Shown here in pieces: positions 47,979 through 60,668 of a stretch of 64,000 nucleotides of DNA. Positions within the stretch are counted from its first letter, which is position 1. The number at the start of each line of letters is the position of its first letter. Origin of the DNA: Kryptolebias marmoratus (lineage: Eukaryota; Chordata; Actinopteri; Cyprinodontiformes; Rivulidae); assembly GCF_001649575.2 (NCBI RefSeq), contig NC_051434.1, positions 14,887,700-14,951,699 of the forward strand. Reading direction: 5' to 3'. Position numbers and translations under genes: made by a program. Under the pieces are notes generated by a model, which was given only the letters and a program-made list of their open reading frames with translations, had not been told where the DNA came from and did not search any database.

Positions 47979-49139
47979 AACACTTAAGCAGCACATGCTG
48001 CTTTTTCTCTGCTATATTTCTTTTTTTAACTTTCTGTCTGTGCAAGCATATTTTTCTTAAACTGTTCAAAAATGAAACACATGGCATTTGAGCAACTAAT
48101 ACAGACATGATGTTGACTTGAAAGCGGGTTTATGGCTCTGGGTGGGGTAATGGAGGTTGGAAGGGTTCAAGTCCTGGAGTCCAGTTTGTGATGACTGTCT
48201 GCCGGCTATGGTGACACTGCTGTGCTCTGGATGTAGAGTCCTGTGGTGACAGATCTTGAAGGGAGAGCACTACTGTTACATTCTGTATACTTCTATTTTG
48301 AGTTTCTGATTGACAGTGGTTTGTGTTTCTTGACATTTTTTGCCACCCACAAAGCCAGTATGTGTGTGTAAGTACGAGTATGTATTTGTGGTTTTCTAAC
48401 TTCTGCTGCACCCACAGCTTTTCCATCTTTTTCTCCCCACATGATGTTACAAGTGATTCTCGAGGATTTGAAGGATTTGTAAAAGCATTTTTCTGCTAAA
48501 TAGTTAGTTCAGTTAAACCAATGGTGACAAAGAGGAAGTACACTGAGATAAAATCCTTTCATCTTTGTAAATCTGACTTCATTAGTCAATGGAGTGGTGG
48601 TGAAAAGAGTGCAAATATTTATTTACTTTTGCTTGAATTAACTGCAGGAGGTTTAGTATGAACCTGACCATGACAACAGTAGTGAATGCCCAGTCCAAAA
48701 GGTAAAGCACAAAGGTGGGAGTGTGGTGATATGGGAGTACAAAAGGTCTTGACATTTATGAAAGGTATTTTGAAACCAATTTTATTCATGGTCATGATTA
48801 AAGGTTCAAGGTAACTTTATTATAATCTACCAGGAGCAGTTAGACAGAAGAATATACAAAATAAAGACTTCTTGGACTGGTTTGTTCTACAATGTCGCAT
48901 AGTGTATCTTAGCAATAAGGGAAGCATATTGGACTCTTCCTCAGTTGATGACTTAGATCAACCAAGTTGCTGAGATCCTGAAAGGAAGCTTCCGCAATTT
49001 CACTACACATCTTCATTTATCTAAGTACAGTAAATAAGTGGCATGGGACTGTGAACTCAAAATACTGAAGCTGTGGGTTTACATGACTACACAGGTTGTT
49101 TCTAGGTTGTTCAGATTTAAAACCAAAAGCTATTTCTTG

Positions 49140-50060
49140 TCTGAATTTAGAAGTAGAAAATTAAGAATAATCAAGGCTTTTAGGTCTTCAAGACATGTTT
49201 ATAATCTAATTACCTGACTGGTTTTCTTGGACTTTATTGATAAATATAACTGAGTATCATCACCATAACAATGGATATTTATGCCAATAATATTGCTGCC
49301 TAATGATTTTACTTAAATACTTTTGGTCTAAGCACTGAACTCCATGTTTAAATCTAGTGTGTGAAGAACATTCATTATTACCATGTACAATCTGGAGCGT
49401 ATCAGATAAATGTGATTTAAACCAGTTTAGAGCTGTTCCTGTAATCCTAATTTCATGTTAAAGCCTCTGTAATAAAATATTGTGATTGATTTGATCAAAT
49501 GCAACATTAAGATTTAAAAGAACAAGGATAGTCACAAGCCAACTGTCTAAATCCAGAAGAATATCACTTGTATGCACGTACACTAGTGCTGTGATCTGCT
49601 CAAATTGATCAAACAGATTATTTATGTGCACATGTTCACACATTTGTTCTGAAACTAATTTAAAAAAGAAAAAAAAAAAAGAAAAGAAATTAAAAGGAGA
49701 TGTGATTGTCAGTTTATAAATGGCTAAAGCTCCGGGATCAAAATCAGGTTTCTTAAGTAAAGGTTTAATTACAGCCATCTTAATGGCCTGTGGTACATAT
49801 CCATTCGCTAAACACAGATCGATTTGATTCAAAATGAAGATGTTAATTAGGAAAAAAAATCTCCTTTAACAGTCTGGGTGGGATTCAGCAGACATTTTGA
49901 AGGTTTTGATGAAGCTATTTGATAATTCAGAGAGCTCAAACAGATTTAGGCAGTCTAAACACAGATCAGATTTTACTGTTACTTCTAAAGCTGCCTCACC
50001 AGATGATGAACTGGGAACAATAATAGGAAGGCAGTTATGGATTTCCTCTCTTATTAAAAC
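49140..50060 (-). mobile_element. Non-LTR retrotransposon reverse transcriptase remnant
   Basis: On the minus strand the open frame 49832-49458 reads PQAIKMAVIKPLLKKPDFDP, then LVSEQMCEHV...NLFDQFEQ, then LVTILVLLNLNVAFDQINHN. These are degraded versions of the LINE blocks P..LK.A.I.PLLKKP, LEKVV..QL...L, and VLLDLSAAFDTVDH. Further on (toward 49140) come TALNWFKSHLSD and a frameshifted CYGDDTQLYLS. An A-rich/T-rich insertion interrupts it at 49662-49690. Clearly dead. Confidence 0.8.
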
Positions 50061-51900
50061 TTATTAAATTATTTATTTATAAAGAGTCTTATGAAGTCAT
50101 GACTACTGGGAGTTGCAGGAATGTTCGGTGTAATGTACATCCATCTATTACCTGTCCACCTGGGCACAGAATAAAAGGAAAAGGGTAGATGTAGAAAGAC
50201 ACAGCAAATTTGATGTAATGAAATATTTTTTTATTATCCCATGTTAGTAAAAGAAAAATCATTACTTTGATAGATTTTTTTGCATGGCCAAATATTATGA
50301 CATTTCTACCTTGTTACAGAAACTCATCTGAAATGTCAGACTGTCACATGGCCCCTTGCCTGCCCTCTCCTTCTACTTTTGATGTGTTTTTCATACTGTA
50401 TGTGCCTGGGCATGCACACATCTGTGAATATATATACACTGCTGTTTTCTGTCTCCAAGGAAACGCAGTGGAGAAGAACTCATACAACCCCCACTACAAA
50501 ACAGGAGGGATTTTCTCTGTTCTTTTAATCTTTGTCTCTTTTTTCCCCCCTCATGACTAACTCTCAAAACTTGTTTGATTCATTATAGCACAATTAGAGA
50601 CCATCGGTTATGTTAATACGAGTCCTTCAGTCTATGTTTTCCCAAGTTAAAACATTAGTCTAAACCTTTCATTTTGTTCAGTGATGCTGGAAATTAAATA
50701 ACATATTTTATATATTATTTTGTTATCCACATTTGTGCTCTTACCCAAATGAAGTTATGTCAAAATTGAATTCTTCACAAATGGTATTTATTAGATTTCC
50801 TATAGCATTTTTTTTCAGTAATTCTGTTATCTGCTTTGTAATGTGCTGTATTATTTAGGATATAAAAAAAATATGCTCTGATGGTACAATATTGTCTCCC
50901 ACAGGTTTGTACAGCCATTATGACTTCATGAAGGCATCTAGCTCCTGATTTACACCTTTATAATTGATATAAAAATTAACGTTTTAAACTGGTTAACACA
51001 CAGTTTACTGATTTAGTCGACGGATTGCATAAATGCCCAAAAAAGTTGAATTCATTATCTGAGAGGATTTATGCTGTGAGGAGTGGTTTTCCTCTACAGG
51101 CATTTGATTGTCTTGATCTATGTTACTTGTACCTGTCCCTATCAAATAAACAATAAATAATAATAACAAGTTGGTGATAGCTGAATTAAAATATAAACCT
51201 TTGGTATCTTTAACTAGAAATTCTGTTGTCAACCAACCTTGGACTTGTCCATCAAATGGCATATGTGCAGCACTGTTCCTTTAAAAAAGCTGCCATTTGG
51301 GTTATTGCAAGTTTACAATGTTGTCTTAATGGTGGACTAATGATTACCAGCATTAGTTAATATGAGAGGAGTCTTACATTACATTAGAGGTGAGTCTTGT
51401 TCAATGAATGATTTTGTTTTACCAACACTCATGAAGAGAGTAATAATTTGGTTGCATAAATGTATACTGATTACATGTTAGTTGAGGTAGTCCATAGTTT
51501 TAGGAAATAGTTTTGAAATATTTTCAGGCCCTGTCAACACTACTCTGAAAGGTTTTGGAAAGGGAGGTTCTCTGCTGTGTTTGCATCTCTTCTACACATT
51601 CATTTCTGTTAAGAAAACTGCATTTATTTTAAAAAGTGGCAGGTTATAAAAACACTATTTTGGTAATTCAGTCTGGCCTAGTGATACATTTTCAACATTT
51701 TTGTTTGAACTGTGTCAAATTTATTTATTCATTAATTCTGTCAATGGAGAAACTAAAAATCAGTTAAAACCAAATTTTTAGGGGTAGTGGGGACAGCCCT
51801 GACTAACTAAAGGAAATGACCTTAATCATACCACAACCGTGTGTTGTTAGTTCAAAGTTTCCTTGTTTGTTAAATTAAGCATGACAGCCACACACATTAT
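50061..51900. other. Intergenic, no gene recognised
   Basis: AT-rich sequence; the frame at 50267-50560 (97 codons) has no recognisable domain. Confidence 0.6.
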
Positions 51901-51901
51901 C

Positions 51902-52165
51902 ACATCCATCCATCCACCCAACCATCCATCCATCCATCCATCCATCCATATATCCATCCATTTTCTGCTGCTTATCCATTATCGTACACCATACAAAGTA
52001 AGCTCATCAGAACCGCTTGTACCCTGCATTTGTTGTTTTGGTCATGATCCACACCTCATGACCATAAATGAGGGTTGGAATATAGAAGGACCAGTGATTC
52101 AAGAGCTTTGCCTTTCAGCTAAGCTCTTTCTTCACCATGACAGACTGGAACAACGCCCTCATTTA
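51902..52165 (-). mobile_element. Non-LTR retrotransposon fragment, 3' end first
   Basis: Starts with (ATCC)n at 51902-51960, then TTTTCTGCTGCTTATCCATTA, the reverse of a LINE tail. It continues with GGTCATGATCCACACCTCATGACCAT, GAGAGCTTTGCCTTTC-type sequence and AGCTCTTTCTTCACCATGAC. Read on the minus strand this is the same element as 62790-63275 with its 3' simple repeat. There is an internal deletion of most of the reverse transcriptase end. Confidence 0.75.
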
Positions 52166-54830
52166 TGCAGATTTTCATTACAATGTTTAAAAACGCCAAG
52201 CTTCTATTTCTTCTTAACTACAAACACAATTGTGTTATCTTCTTTTTGGTCAAATGTTTGAAGTCATACTGCATTTATAAGTAAATTTTGATTTTATTTT
52301 GAAGCATTTGCAGTTTTCTATGCACAACTAAATTTACTGTATATTTTCTAACATAATGAACGTAGTAAATGTATCAAGTCCATTCACTGATTGTGTATTA
52401 GGATGGTCTATACTGCAGTGATGGTAATTTGTGGACAAGAACTATAAACTTGGCCTCAAAAGGCTAACCTTAATTTGTTTTACTTATTTTTTGCAGTTCA
52501 TCTCAGCTCATCCCATTCTCGGAGTTTATTAAAATCAGTCTGAAAAATAGTTAAAGCAATAATTACTGTTATTCACAAAAACATCATTAAGCTCTTTGTT
52601 TTGCTTGTGTTTTCGTGCTGTGATAATTGTTGCTTTCAGATTTTCATCATCCAAAAATGTAAATTTTGCATAATTATTTTTTATTAGTTTTGAGACTTTA
52701 CACTTAATCTGATAATTAAAAAAAAATATATATATATAAAAAAAAATATATATATATATCACTCACTCACATTCATCCCATTAACCTACACTAAATGAGT
52801 CATTTCATTGGTAAAAAAGGGCAATTTCAAGCCAAACAAAGGAAGATCAGAAGAGTCTTCACTTTTAAATAATAACCCTTGTGTTGCAATTTAGTTAAAA
52901 TAGAAGTGTAAAAAAGGACAACAAACCCTACCATGATATATAATTTGCAAGAACTAGTTGGGTATTGTTTTGATATTGAAAAATGTTTTTTATTATCTGC
53001 TTCCCCCCCAACACACACACACACACACAGTTCTCTTTGAACTTTTCAGCCTTTCTTGTCTGACTGTATGAGGGAAACACACAGGATATTCATTATTCCA
53101 TCTTTTTTTTGTACATTCATGTAAAATTGTAACCTGTGCCCGCTGAACATGTTGATTCTTTGATATTTGTACAAGAAAGCAAACATAACACTCAATTATT
53201 AATTCATGAATACGTAGAGCAAATGTAATATTATCTGTAGAAAAAAAAAATCTCACTTTGGAAAGTAAATTATTGTTCTCGGACATTGGCTTGCTGAAAT
53301 TTTGGACCATTATTCAAGGCAAAATTATTTTAATGTTTAGATTTTGAAGATTTTTGTTACATTCTTGTATTTCTGACTTTTATTTCTTATTCATTGCCAA
53401 TTGAATGCACGGGTAGATGCACAGACAATCATGTTCCTGTTTAAATGTCTTTAAGGTGTAAATCCAACTTCATACGACATAAATATGATATTTGAATGTT
53501 TATTGATATATTGATGAATCCAAAACTAAAACAGTGACAGTGTTCTGTCATTTTGTTATAAGTTTTTATTTATCAGTCCAAATGGATCTGTTTCTGACTT
53601 TCTGACTGTTATTGGCTTTTGCTATCATTTTTTGACGACAGCCAAGAAGTGAAAGGTAGGTGATTGTTAAGTTAACTTGAGACCCAGTGCCACTACCAGT
53701 CATTTCTTTCCTCTCTCCTTTCTCTAATCCGTCATATCTCCATCTCTCTCTCTCTCAACTTGACCCATTTTCAATGTGACCACCAGATGGTGCTAAATCT
53801 AGACAAGGCCAGGTAAATGCTCCACCTCCACCTGTACTAATCACACAGGTGTGGAGTCAAACAAACAACCAGCAGGATAGAATGGACACAGACAGGCCAC
53901 TGGTGAGTCAAATCTGTTAAAAAAGAATGTTAAAAGACATAGTTAAGTGAGTAGTAAAGTAAGTATGTATAAGTTTAGGTTATAGTTAAGCTAAGATACC
54001 AAAATTTGGTTTAATTAAAGTGAATTTAAGGAGGAAAGCTGGTCAATCATGTTGTCAAAGCAAACAGTGTAGATCATTGAAGTGACACTATAGGATTGTT
54101 GTTGAAGTAGTCAAAATATCTCAAGTTTGTTGTTCATTAAAAGATAAATTAAAGATGACTTTATCAATGTTAAATACTAATAGTAATTTATCCCTTTTCT
54201 AGAATGAATTTTGGTTGAATATTTTCCTAAATCATGTGTTTAAAATAGTTTAAAAAGTTGTCTGTAATGATGAAATTGAACATTTGTGGGCTTAGATTGA
54301 CCATGTCAAGCCTTTATACTGAGTAAATTAAAAGATGAAATATATTGGTTGGTGTATGTTTGGGGATGACTGAGATTTAAAAGCAATTCATTGATTAAAA
54401 GTAATTTAATTATGTGAAAAATGTAAAGATAATTATGCTTTAAAAATGTACATTGATTAGATTATTTAAATGATTTAGGATGTTTAAAAGCACTTAAAAT
54501 ACATTGTTTAGAATATACAATATTTACAGTTACAATGATGCAAGTACACAGTACAAAATAGTTAAAAATGTAAAAGACTTAAAGTGAATTAAAAGTGAAT
54601 ATTATTTAACTTTAAATTAGAAATGAAATTGTTTAATTTTTTGTTTCGATCTTCAAAGGTTTTTGACCTGTCGCTTCAAAGAAGATAAAAATAAATAAAA
54701 AGTTTCAAGCTGAGTCAAGACTTGCGTCTGTTTGTCCTTGGGTTTTCAAGTTACCTGGATCCTGTGGAGAAATAACTTGACAGTGATCATGTTTTCTTCC
54801 TGTGTCTGCATTTGTTTTTGTCGTTTTTAC
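52166..54830. other. Intergenic, no gene recognised
   Basis: Includes two short T/A-rich (TA)n patches at about 52727-52760 and (AC)n at 53012-53029. A motif GACCACCAGATGGTGCTA at 53778-53795 loosely resembles a CTCF core but has GGT instead of GGC. Confidence 0.6.
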
Positions 54831-54834
54831 CAAA

Positions 54835-54990
54835 ATATCTAATGACCCTCAGGATGAACTTAAATGAAACTGATTTAACCAAAATAACTATAATGCTGGC
54901 CTTTCTCATCATAAGAGGATCTTTGTTTAAAGCTCTGGCATAAAAGACGACAGGCAATTTGCATTCCTTCAAGGAATGCAAGTCTTTTTT
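54835..54990 (+). repeat. Dispersed ~300-base repeat, 3' part with terminal hairpin
   Basis: Contains AATGACCCTCAGGATGAAC and AAAGCTCTGGCATAAAAGACG, then CAATTTGCATTCCTTCAAGGAATGC at 54956-54979. The last part, GCATTCCTT-C-AAGGAATGC, is a perfect 9-base stem. It gives the best view of the family's 3' end. Confidence 0.7.
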
Positions 54991-56575
54991 ATCATTTGTT
55001 TTAATTTTTATTTTGGGGTAATTAAGCAAATTTAAAATCTCTTCATCAATAGTACACTGACAGCAGATCACACTTTAAGGTTGAATTTGACAGATTTTCT
55101 AATCCTTGAAAATCCATCTTTTAAAATGTTTTTGGTCTTGTAACTACATTTTTTTCTAATTATTTGGAGTTAGTTTTGTCTTTCCCTACCACATTTAGAG
55201 TCTTCATTATTAATATTATTATTATTATCTTTTTTTTTTTTTTCAAAATTTCTAAAGAGCTCTTGTCATGTTGACACCTTTCCAACAACAAAGAGAACAG
55301 CAGGTACTAGATGTCTAAGGGTAGAATTGGACAGGCTGTCATTCTCTCCTAATTTTCCTTTCATGGACATCTAATCTTAAGTAAGCTGACTCAATTTTAA
55401 TAGATCTGAAAGTGTTAAAAATACAAGCCATCTCAAATTGATCTGTCACTACTGTGAAAAAATCACAATGTTAAGTGGGCATAGTTAAAAAGAGGGAAAA
55501 AGTATTTTCTTGGACATATTTTGAGGAAAAAAATAACAATTTCCATTGGCTGTATGAGCAATGTGAGCAATTATTACTAACTCCAGTCTTTCCTGTTTGA
55601 TTTATGGCATTTTGTGATGATGACAATGTTCCCAGCCAAAAATAGGAGTCAAAACTAGTTGCATCCAGAACATTCTGGATGTACCAGTGTTTCTACTCCA
55701 ATTTTACTTCTTAAACAGAGCAGGTAGGTAGTGCTGAGGCTTTTGTTCCATAGAACCTGTCAGGGGTATGGTATATTTAATGCATGAGATTGAATTGTGT
55801 AGATTTATCTCTCATATAAAGGAAGAATACTGACCACCAATAGATAATACTTGCTATACCAGAATAACACTCAAGGTTGTCTTTCCATTTGGCTCTAAAC
55901 ATGTTTCATCCTCTATTAAAGAACTTCAGGAGAAAGGATACAATATAAATCATTTTATTCCTTGTTTAAAATTTTATCTGTAACAATGTTTTCTTCACAA
56001 GCTTCAGTTTCATGAAACTTTTATGTTCATAAAGATTACTTTGTTCGTCTCTTTCTCTTCTTACATATCGCAGTGCTTTGTGTTGTGCATTGTGTAGCCA
56101 TAGAAGGCATTGACACAGATCCAAGCTGACAGCTTGAAATAAGAGTTAACAGTTCTTCTGCCTGGTTCCCTCTGACAAATTCACAGTGCTGTAATGTTAA
56201 ATGAAGTGTACCAAAGATCTGGTAGAGGCGCAGGTGCTCTCTGACACCATGCCGACTTCACCTCAACAGTCCTATCCTGCAACCATCAATAATGCATCCT
56301 GCCAACTCTCCTCTTTTCACTCTGTCATGTTCCAGGGTGTTAATTTCTACCCCGTGGCACCTGCCACCTTCTTTATTGTCATCTCACTGTCACAGCATGT
56401 CATGTTTTCCTCATGTTTCTTGGTAAACTCGATGCATACCTTCCAAGAGCACGTCGCAATATGAATAAGTTCTGCATTATAATTTTACAAAAATAAAAAA
56501 GTAAATACCAAAGCTGCTAACAGACAGCCTTTTTTTATATACTTTTGTACCACACAATTTCATTACAACTGTCCT
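54991..56575. other. Intergenic, no gene recognised
   Basis: AT-rich; contains a short (ATT)n at about 55208-55228. No gene supported. Confidence 0.6.
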
Positions 56576-56579
56576 CCCT

Positions 56580-56830
56580 ACTTTCCCACTGTATCCTGAT
56601 GGTGATGGAGTGCGCCACAGTCCATCTTAGACATGTCCAGATTTTTGCAGGGCCAACATACATGTTAACCTAAGATGCACTGTTTAGCTTATGTGGGAAG
56701 AGAACAAAGCACACAGATCAAACCAATGCAGCAGGAAAACCTGCAAACTTCACACAGCTGCACAGCTGAGATTCAAACCAGACATTTTCTTGTTGTGAGA
56801 TATTAGTGCAAACCACTCAAGCCTTTACAG
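56580..56830. mobile_element. L2/SINE-like repeat fragment (diverged)
   Basis: Order of features follows 35571-35800: ATGGTGATGGAGTGCGCCAC, GGGAAGAGAACAAAGCACACAGA, CCTGCAAACTTCACACAG, GAGATTCAAACCAG, TTGTTGTGAGATATTAGTGC. Strongly diverged and without coding capacity. Confidence 0.55.
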
Positions 56831-58060
56831 ATGGGCGTCTCTAGCAAAACCATGTTTTGAATTTGTCTGTAATTGTTGTATTTAAATATTCTGTCCCCTT
56901 TAACCCTACCCCCCACACTCCACACACAAACACATCCACCAGCAACCTCTACAAACAGACCAACTAACTACAAATATTCAAAAGTCCCTTCCCGTCCCAA
57001 CTAACCTTGCACTTTTACATCATATAAAATAAAGTAGTAAAAGCAGTGTATTGTATTTGTGCATATATTGAAAGCTCATAATGACTTGTTGTTTTGAAGT
57101 TGATCTTTTTTTTAATCAAATAAACAAACATAGCTGTTTCCTAAATTGCACATATGAAAATTACTCATAGAAGCATATACATTTTTGATTACCAAATGAG
57201 CTCATAAGCTATGGTTAAAAGATTTTGGGCTTCATTTAGGTAAATAACTGTTAATGGATTTCCCCCATTGCCAAGAATTGGTCTTAAAAAAAAAAAATCA
57301 AATGCTGTAAGGCATCTTGCCGCTAATGTTGGCCTAAAACACCAACACGTCTTAAGGCTTGTGCAGTACATGTGAAATCACTAAAAAACTCCTGACCGAT
57401 GAAGTCTGCACAACTATTATTGAATTGCTCAAATCTCTTCCTGAATTTTAAACAACTTAGAAACTCTCAGCTGCTCTAGAGAGAATATGTGCAGGTAATG
57501 AGCCCTGAACAACTCATACCAAATTCTGAAAAAGAAAAAAAAAAAAAAAAGCAAAACCCAGAGTGCATTGCTGCAGTTTATTCATTGTAGTGAGGGTTCC
57601 AGAGGCTTGGCAGAATTTGCCTTCTAAAGTTTGACAACTTTCCTACAAAGAAATAACATTTGTTGTAGCTCCTTTTTTTTTCATGTGGGAGCTGCATCAC
57701 CTAGAACAAACTAAACCCCCTAACACCCCACAAATCTAATATTAAGTGTTTACATTTGAACATACAGTCTCTAAGTTTCACAAAAAACTGACTCAACAGT
57801 GCACAAATGACTGAAGATGATCGTGTTTGACTGACAGCAGTTTTGCAAAAGACTGCCACCTTTCATTCGCAGCCAACCTATTTATTTGGCAACTCCCCTG
57901 CCATGCCGTAAACCCGTCAAGAATCTGTATGTTTTTTATTTATTTTTTTTTTTTTCTGCATAGCTTGCAAAACTGAGCTTGCAAGCCTGAATGCAGGCAA
58001 GTGAAAGAGTCTGGGTGAACTCCCATGCAGAACAGAGTTTGCTGGAACAACAAGGAGTCC
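56831..58060. other. Intergenic, no gene recognised
   Basis: AT-rich with A runs at 57285-57297 and 57535-57550. No gene supported. Confidence 0.6.
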
Positions 58061-58062
<2 letters not shown>

Positions 58063-58117
<55 letters not shown>

Positions 58118-58118
58118 N
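58063..58118. repeat. Compound microsatellite (CT)n(AT)n with an ambiguous base
   Basis: About 16 CT units pass directly into about 11 AT units and end at an N at 58118, the only unresolved base in the window. Confidence 0.97.
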
Positions 58119-58639
58119 GCAAAGCAGTGTCTGGTCTGTCCAAAGGTTTTTCACAGCTCCCGGCAGACTGCTAAATTCAAAAATTCTAGGGCACAAATAG
58201 TGGAAAGAGGCTGGTTTGTATGTTGTTTCTCAAATGCTTTTTATGTCTATACCGACACACCAAAGACTTTTAAGTATCTTTATTTTTTTTTTCACAAAAC
58301 AATTATTTTGTTTGTGGACAGAAGGTGCAAACACAGCAGAAATGATCAGTTTTTAAAAATATCCTATGCAGTGAGGATGGCAAAAAAATTGCATATTGTA
58401 TTACTGTTTCCCAGCATAAATAAAAAAAAAACTAATTTAAACTTATGTATACTAATAAACATTCAAAAAAGCATAAATCCTTGTTCGCATTTGGTGATCA
58501 AGAAACCTTAATAGGATGCTGTATTTGTAAATTTAAGTGGAAACGATTTTTAAGGTCATCACAATTGTCTCTAATAAATGCACTGTTCTATTATTCGTGC
58601 TGTGGCTTACTTCCACTAAATACCCCGTAAGCACATGAT

Positions 58640-58860
58640 CAGAGTGTACAGCACATTTTCCCATCAACAGAGTCATTGTGGTGGAACCCACCACCTGATT
58701 GCTTCCTCTTCTTTCTGTGTGCAGTTCTTTCATTTTCTCTAAAGCTCTTCTCTGGCCAGCCCTTTGTTTCAAAGGAGCCACTTTAATTACTTTAGCCCGC
58801 AACGCAAGCTTTGCATGACGGCTATTGCTCAAGCCTGGCAGAAGGGAATATTAGTGTAGA
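58640..58860. promoter_or_regulatory. Candidate conserved noncoding element
   Basis: Unique sequence with CCACCTGATTGCTTCC, CCTTTGTTTCAAAGG (a SOX/TCF-like palindrome), GCCACTTTAATTACTTTAGCC and GACGGCTATTGCTCAAGCC. It has the balanced composition and homeobox/SOX-type motifs of vertebrate enhancers. No alignment is available. Confidence 0.25.
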
Positions 58861-59089
58861 TGATTTGTATTAATGATGGATGTCAATGAAGGGAAGATGA
58901 TGAAAGGGAGGAAAATGATAAGAGGCAGAAAAAGAGGAGGAGCTGTCAGAAAAAAAGAAAATAGTGGCTCATGAGCCACAGATTATGGCACAAATGATGC
59001 CTATCGAACCTTTTACCTTTTAGTTTATAATTAATGGCTTATTATTATTGCCCAGTGCTGATAAGCAAAATAATGTTTTTTGACAATGT

Positions 59090-59745
59090 CTGTTTGTGCA
59101 TGTGTTTATCCCATGAACCACTGGAGAAATTTTAATAAAACTTGCATAAAGTAATCATTGGGTGTGGATTTAAAATTATTTAACATTTAGAGGCAACCTA
59201 ATTAAAGATTACCACCACCGTGACCTCACGTTAGAAAAAAATGAAGAAATCTAACTTACTCTATTTTATAAAGAATGCACAAAAATTTGGTGTGGTTATA
59301 GCTGAGTCATTCAGAACACATACTTCATATGCTACACAATGTACAGGATCTTTGCCTGAAACATCAGCATTAGCTGTCGTTGTCAACTCTCTTTTCTCTG
59401 TTAGCAAAATACATCATGAATCACGGGACAAATACTCCTGACACTCTTAGAAAGCAATCATCCAGTGTATAACTTCAACTGATTATAATGTTTTGGCGTC
59501 AATCCAATCCAAGATGGCTGACACAAACAACTCACCTTAGAAAACAGTTTTCTAAGGTGTGTGTGTGTGTATGTTACAACACACACACGAAGCGTGATGT
59601 CCCATGCACATGGAATTGTGCATAATATTTCTTTTTAAGGTTTGACTACACCTCCATCATTATTCAAAATAGGACAATCTTAGTCTAAAACTCTGGCATG
59701 AAAGGCAGAGGACAATATGCTTTTGTTTATTGAGTGGAAAGATTT
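59090..59745 (+). repeat. Dispersed ~300-base repeat, two tandem copies
   Basis: 59090-59365 and 59396-59745 share CATGTG..TATCCCATGAACCACTGG / GTTAGCAAAATACATCATGAA, CTTAGAAAG, CAATCCAAGATGGCTGACAC and CTCTGGCATGAAAGGCAG. The second copy contains an extra inverted repeat (59533-59559) not present in other copies. Confidence 0.75.
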
Positions 59746-59869
59746 TTTTTTTTTCTTCGTAAGTGAAAATGTGCCAGATAGTACTTGTCATTTGAATCAC
59801 GCGACTAAGAGTTTTCAGAGACATCAATTCACCCATTAGTGTTTTACCACAATTAAAAAAAAAAAAAAA

Positions 59870-60590
59870 AAAAAGCTTGCTTGCTTGTAGGTGTGAGGCA
59901 TCTCAAGCTGTGAGGTCAATTGGTTCTGATGTAAATCCAGAGCATTTTAACAGACAAGAGGTCAGCTCATTTGTAAAGCCTCCACACGCCGCAGGCCTCC
60001 ACGGAGCATTGTCCAACAGGAGCAAAGTGTTGATCAATGCAGCAAGCAAAGGGAGAACAGGGGAGGGAGGTAAAAACAGAAGAGAGAAAGGCCACCGCTA
60101 TCGTTCTTCCATGACACCGAGGATCTGGATCTGCTGGGCTCCCAGGCTAAATTAAAACAACCGGCATTCCATTGATTCCAGCCCTGACAGGGACCATACA
60201 TCACACCCCAGCCAAGGAGAGAAGAGAAAGCAGAGGGAGAAAGAAGAAAGGGGTAGTAATAGAGAAGCAAAGAACACATTGAGGAGAGAAAATGATTACC
60301 AAAATGATAGGAGGAGAAAAGAACTAAGAGGAGGGTAAAACAGAAAAAAAAGCGATTAGGAGAAAAATCATACTTGGAACAGAAAGAAGAGAAAGGGAGG
60401 TAGGTGGTAGGAAAGAGCGCAGGGAAGGTGGAAAGGAAAAAGATGAGATGGCAAACCAGAAATAAGCAATCGTCTACTGACAAGTCAATTTATTTCTTGT
60501 GCATGGCTGACGAAACTGAGAACTTCTTTTTTTTTGTTAGAGTCAGGGTTAAAGGGAAAAAAAGAAGAGCAGAGGAGAGCTGGTTTTAGT
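59870..60590. other. Intergenic unique and purine-rich sequence
   Basis: 59880-60190 is unique and GC-richer, possibly regulatory. 60200-60470 is strongly purine-rich on the + strand (AGAGAAAG, GGAGGAGAAAAG). The minus-strand open frame across it, 149 codons of Phe/Leu/Ser, is a product of composition. Confidence 0.5.
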
Positions 60591-60668
60591 TAGTTTTATT
60601 TATTTATTTATTTATTTTTGTATACACAAATTTACTGAAATGATACAGGGATAATGAAAGCATCCATA

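Noticed and set aside
53778..53795. Third CTCF-like motif
   Set aside because: The key GGC is GGT here, so the match is below what I would accept.
60034..60483. 149-codon minus-strand open frame rich in Phe, Leu and Ser
   Set aside because: It mirrors a purine-rich tract on the + strand, with no domain, splice or homology support.
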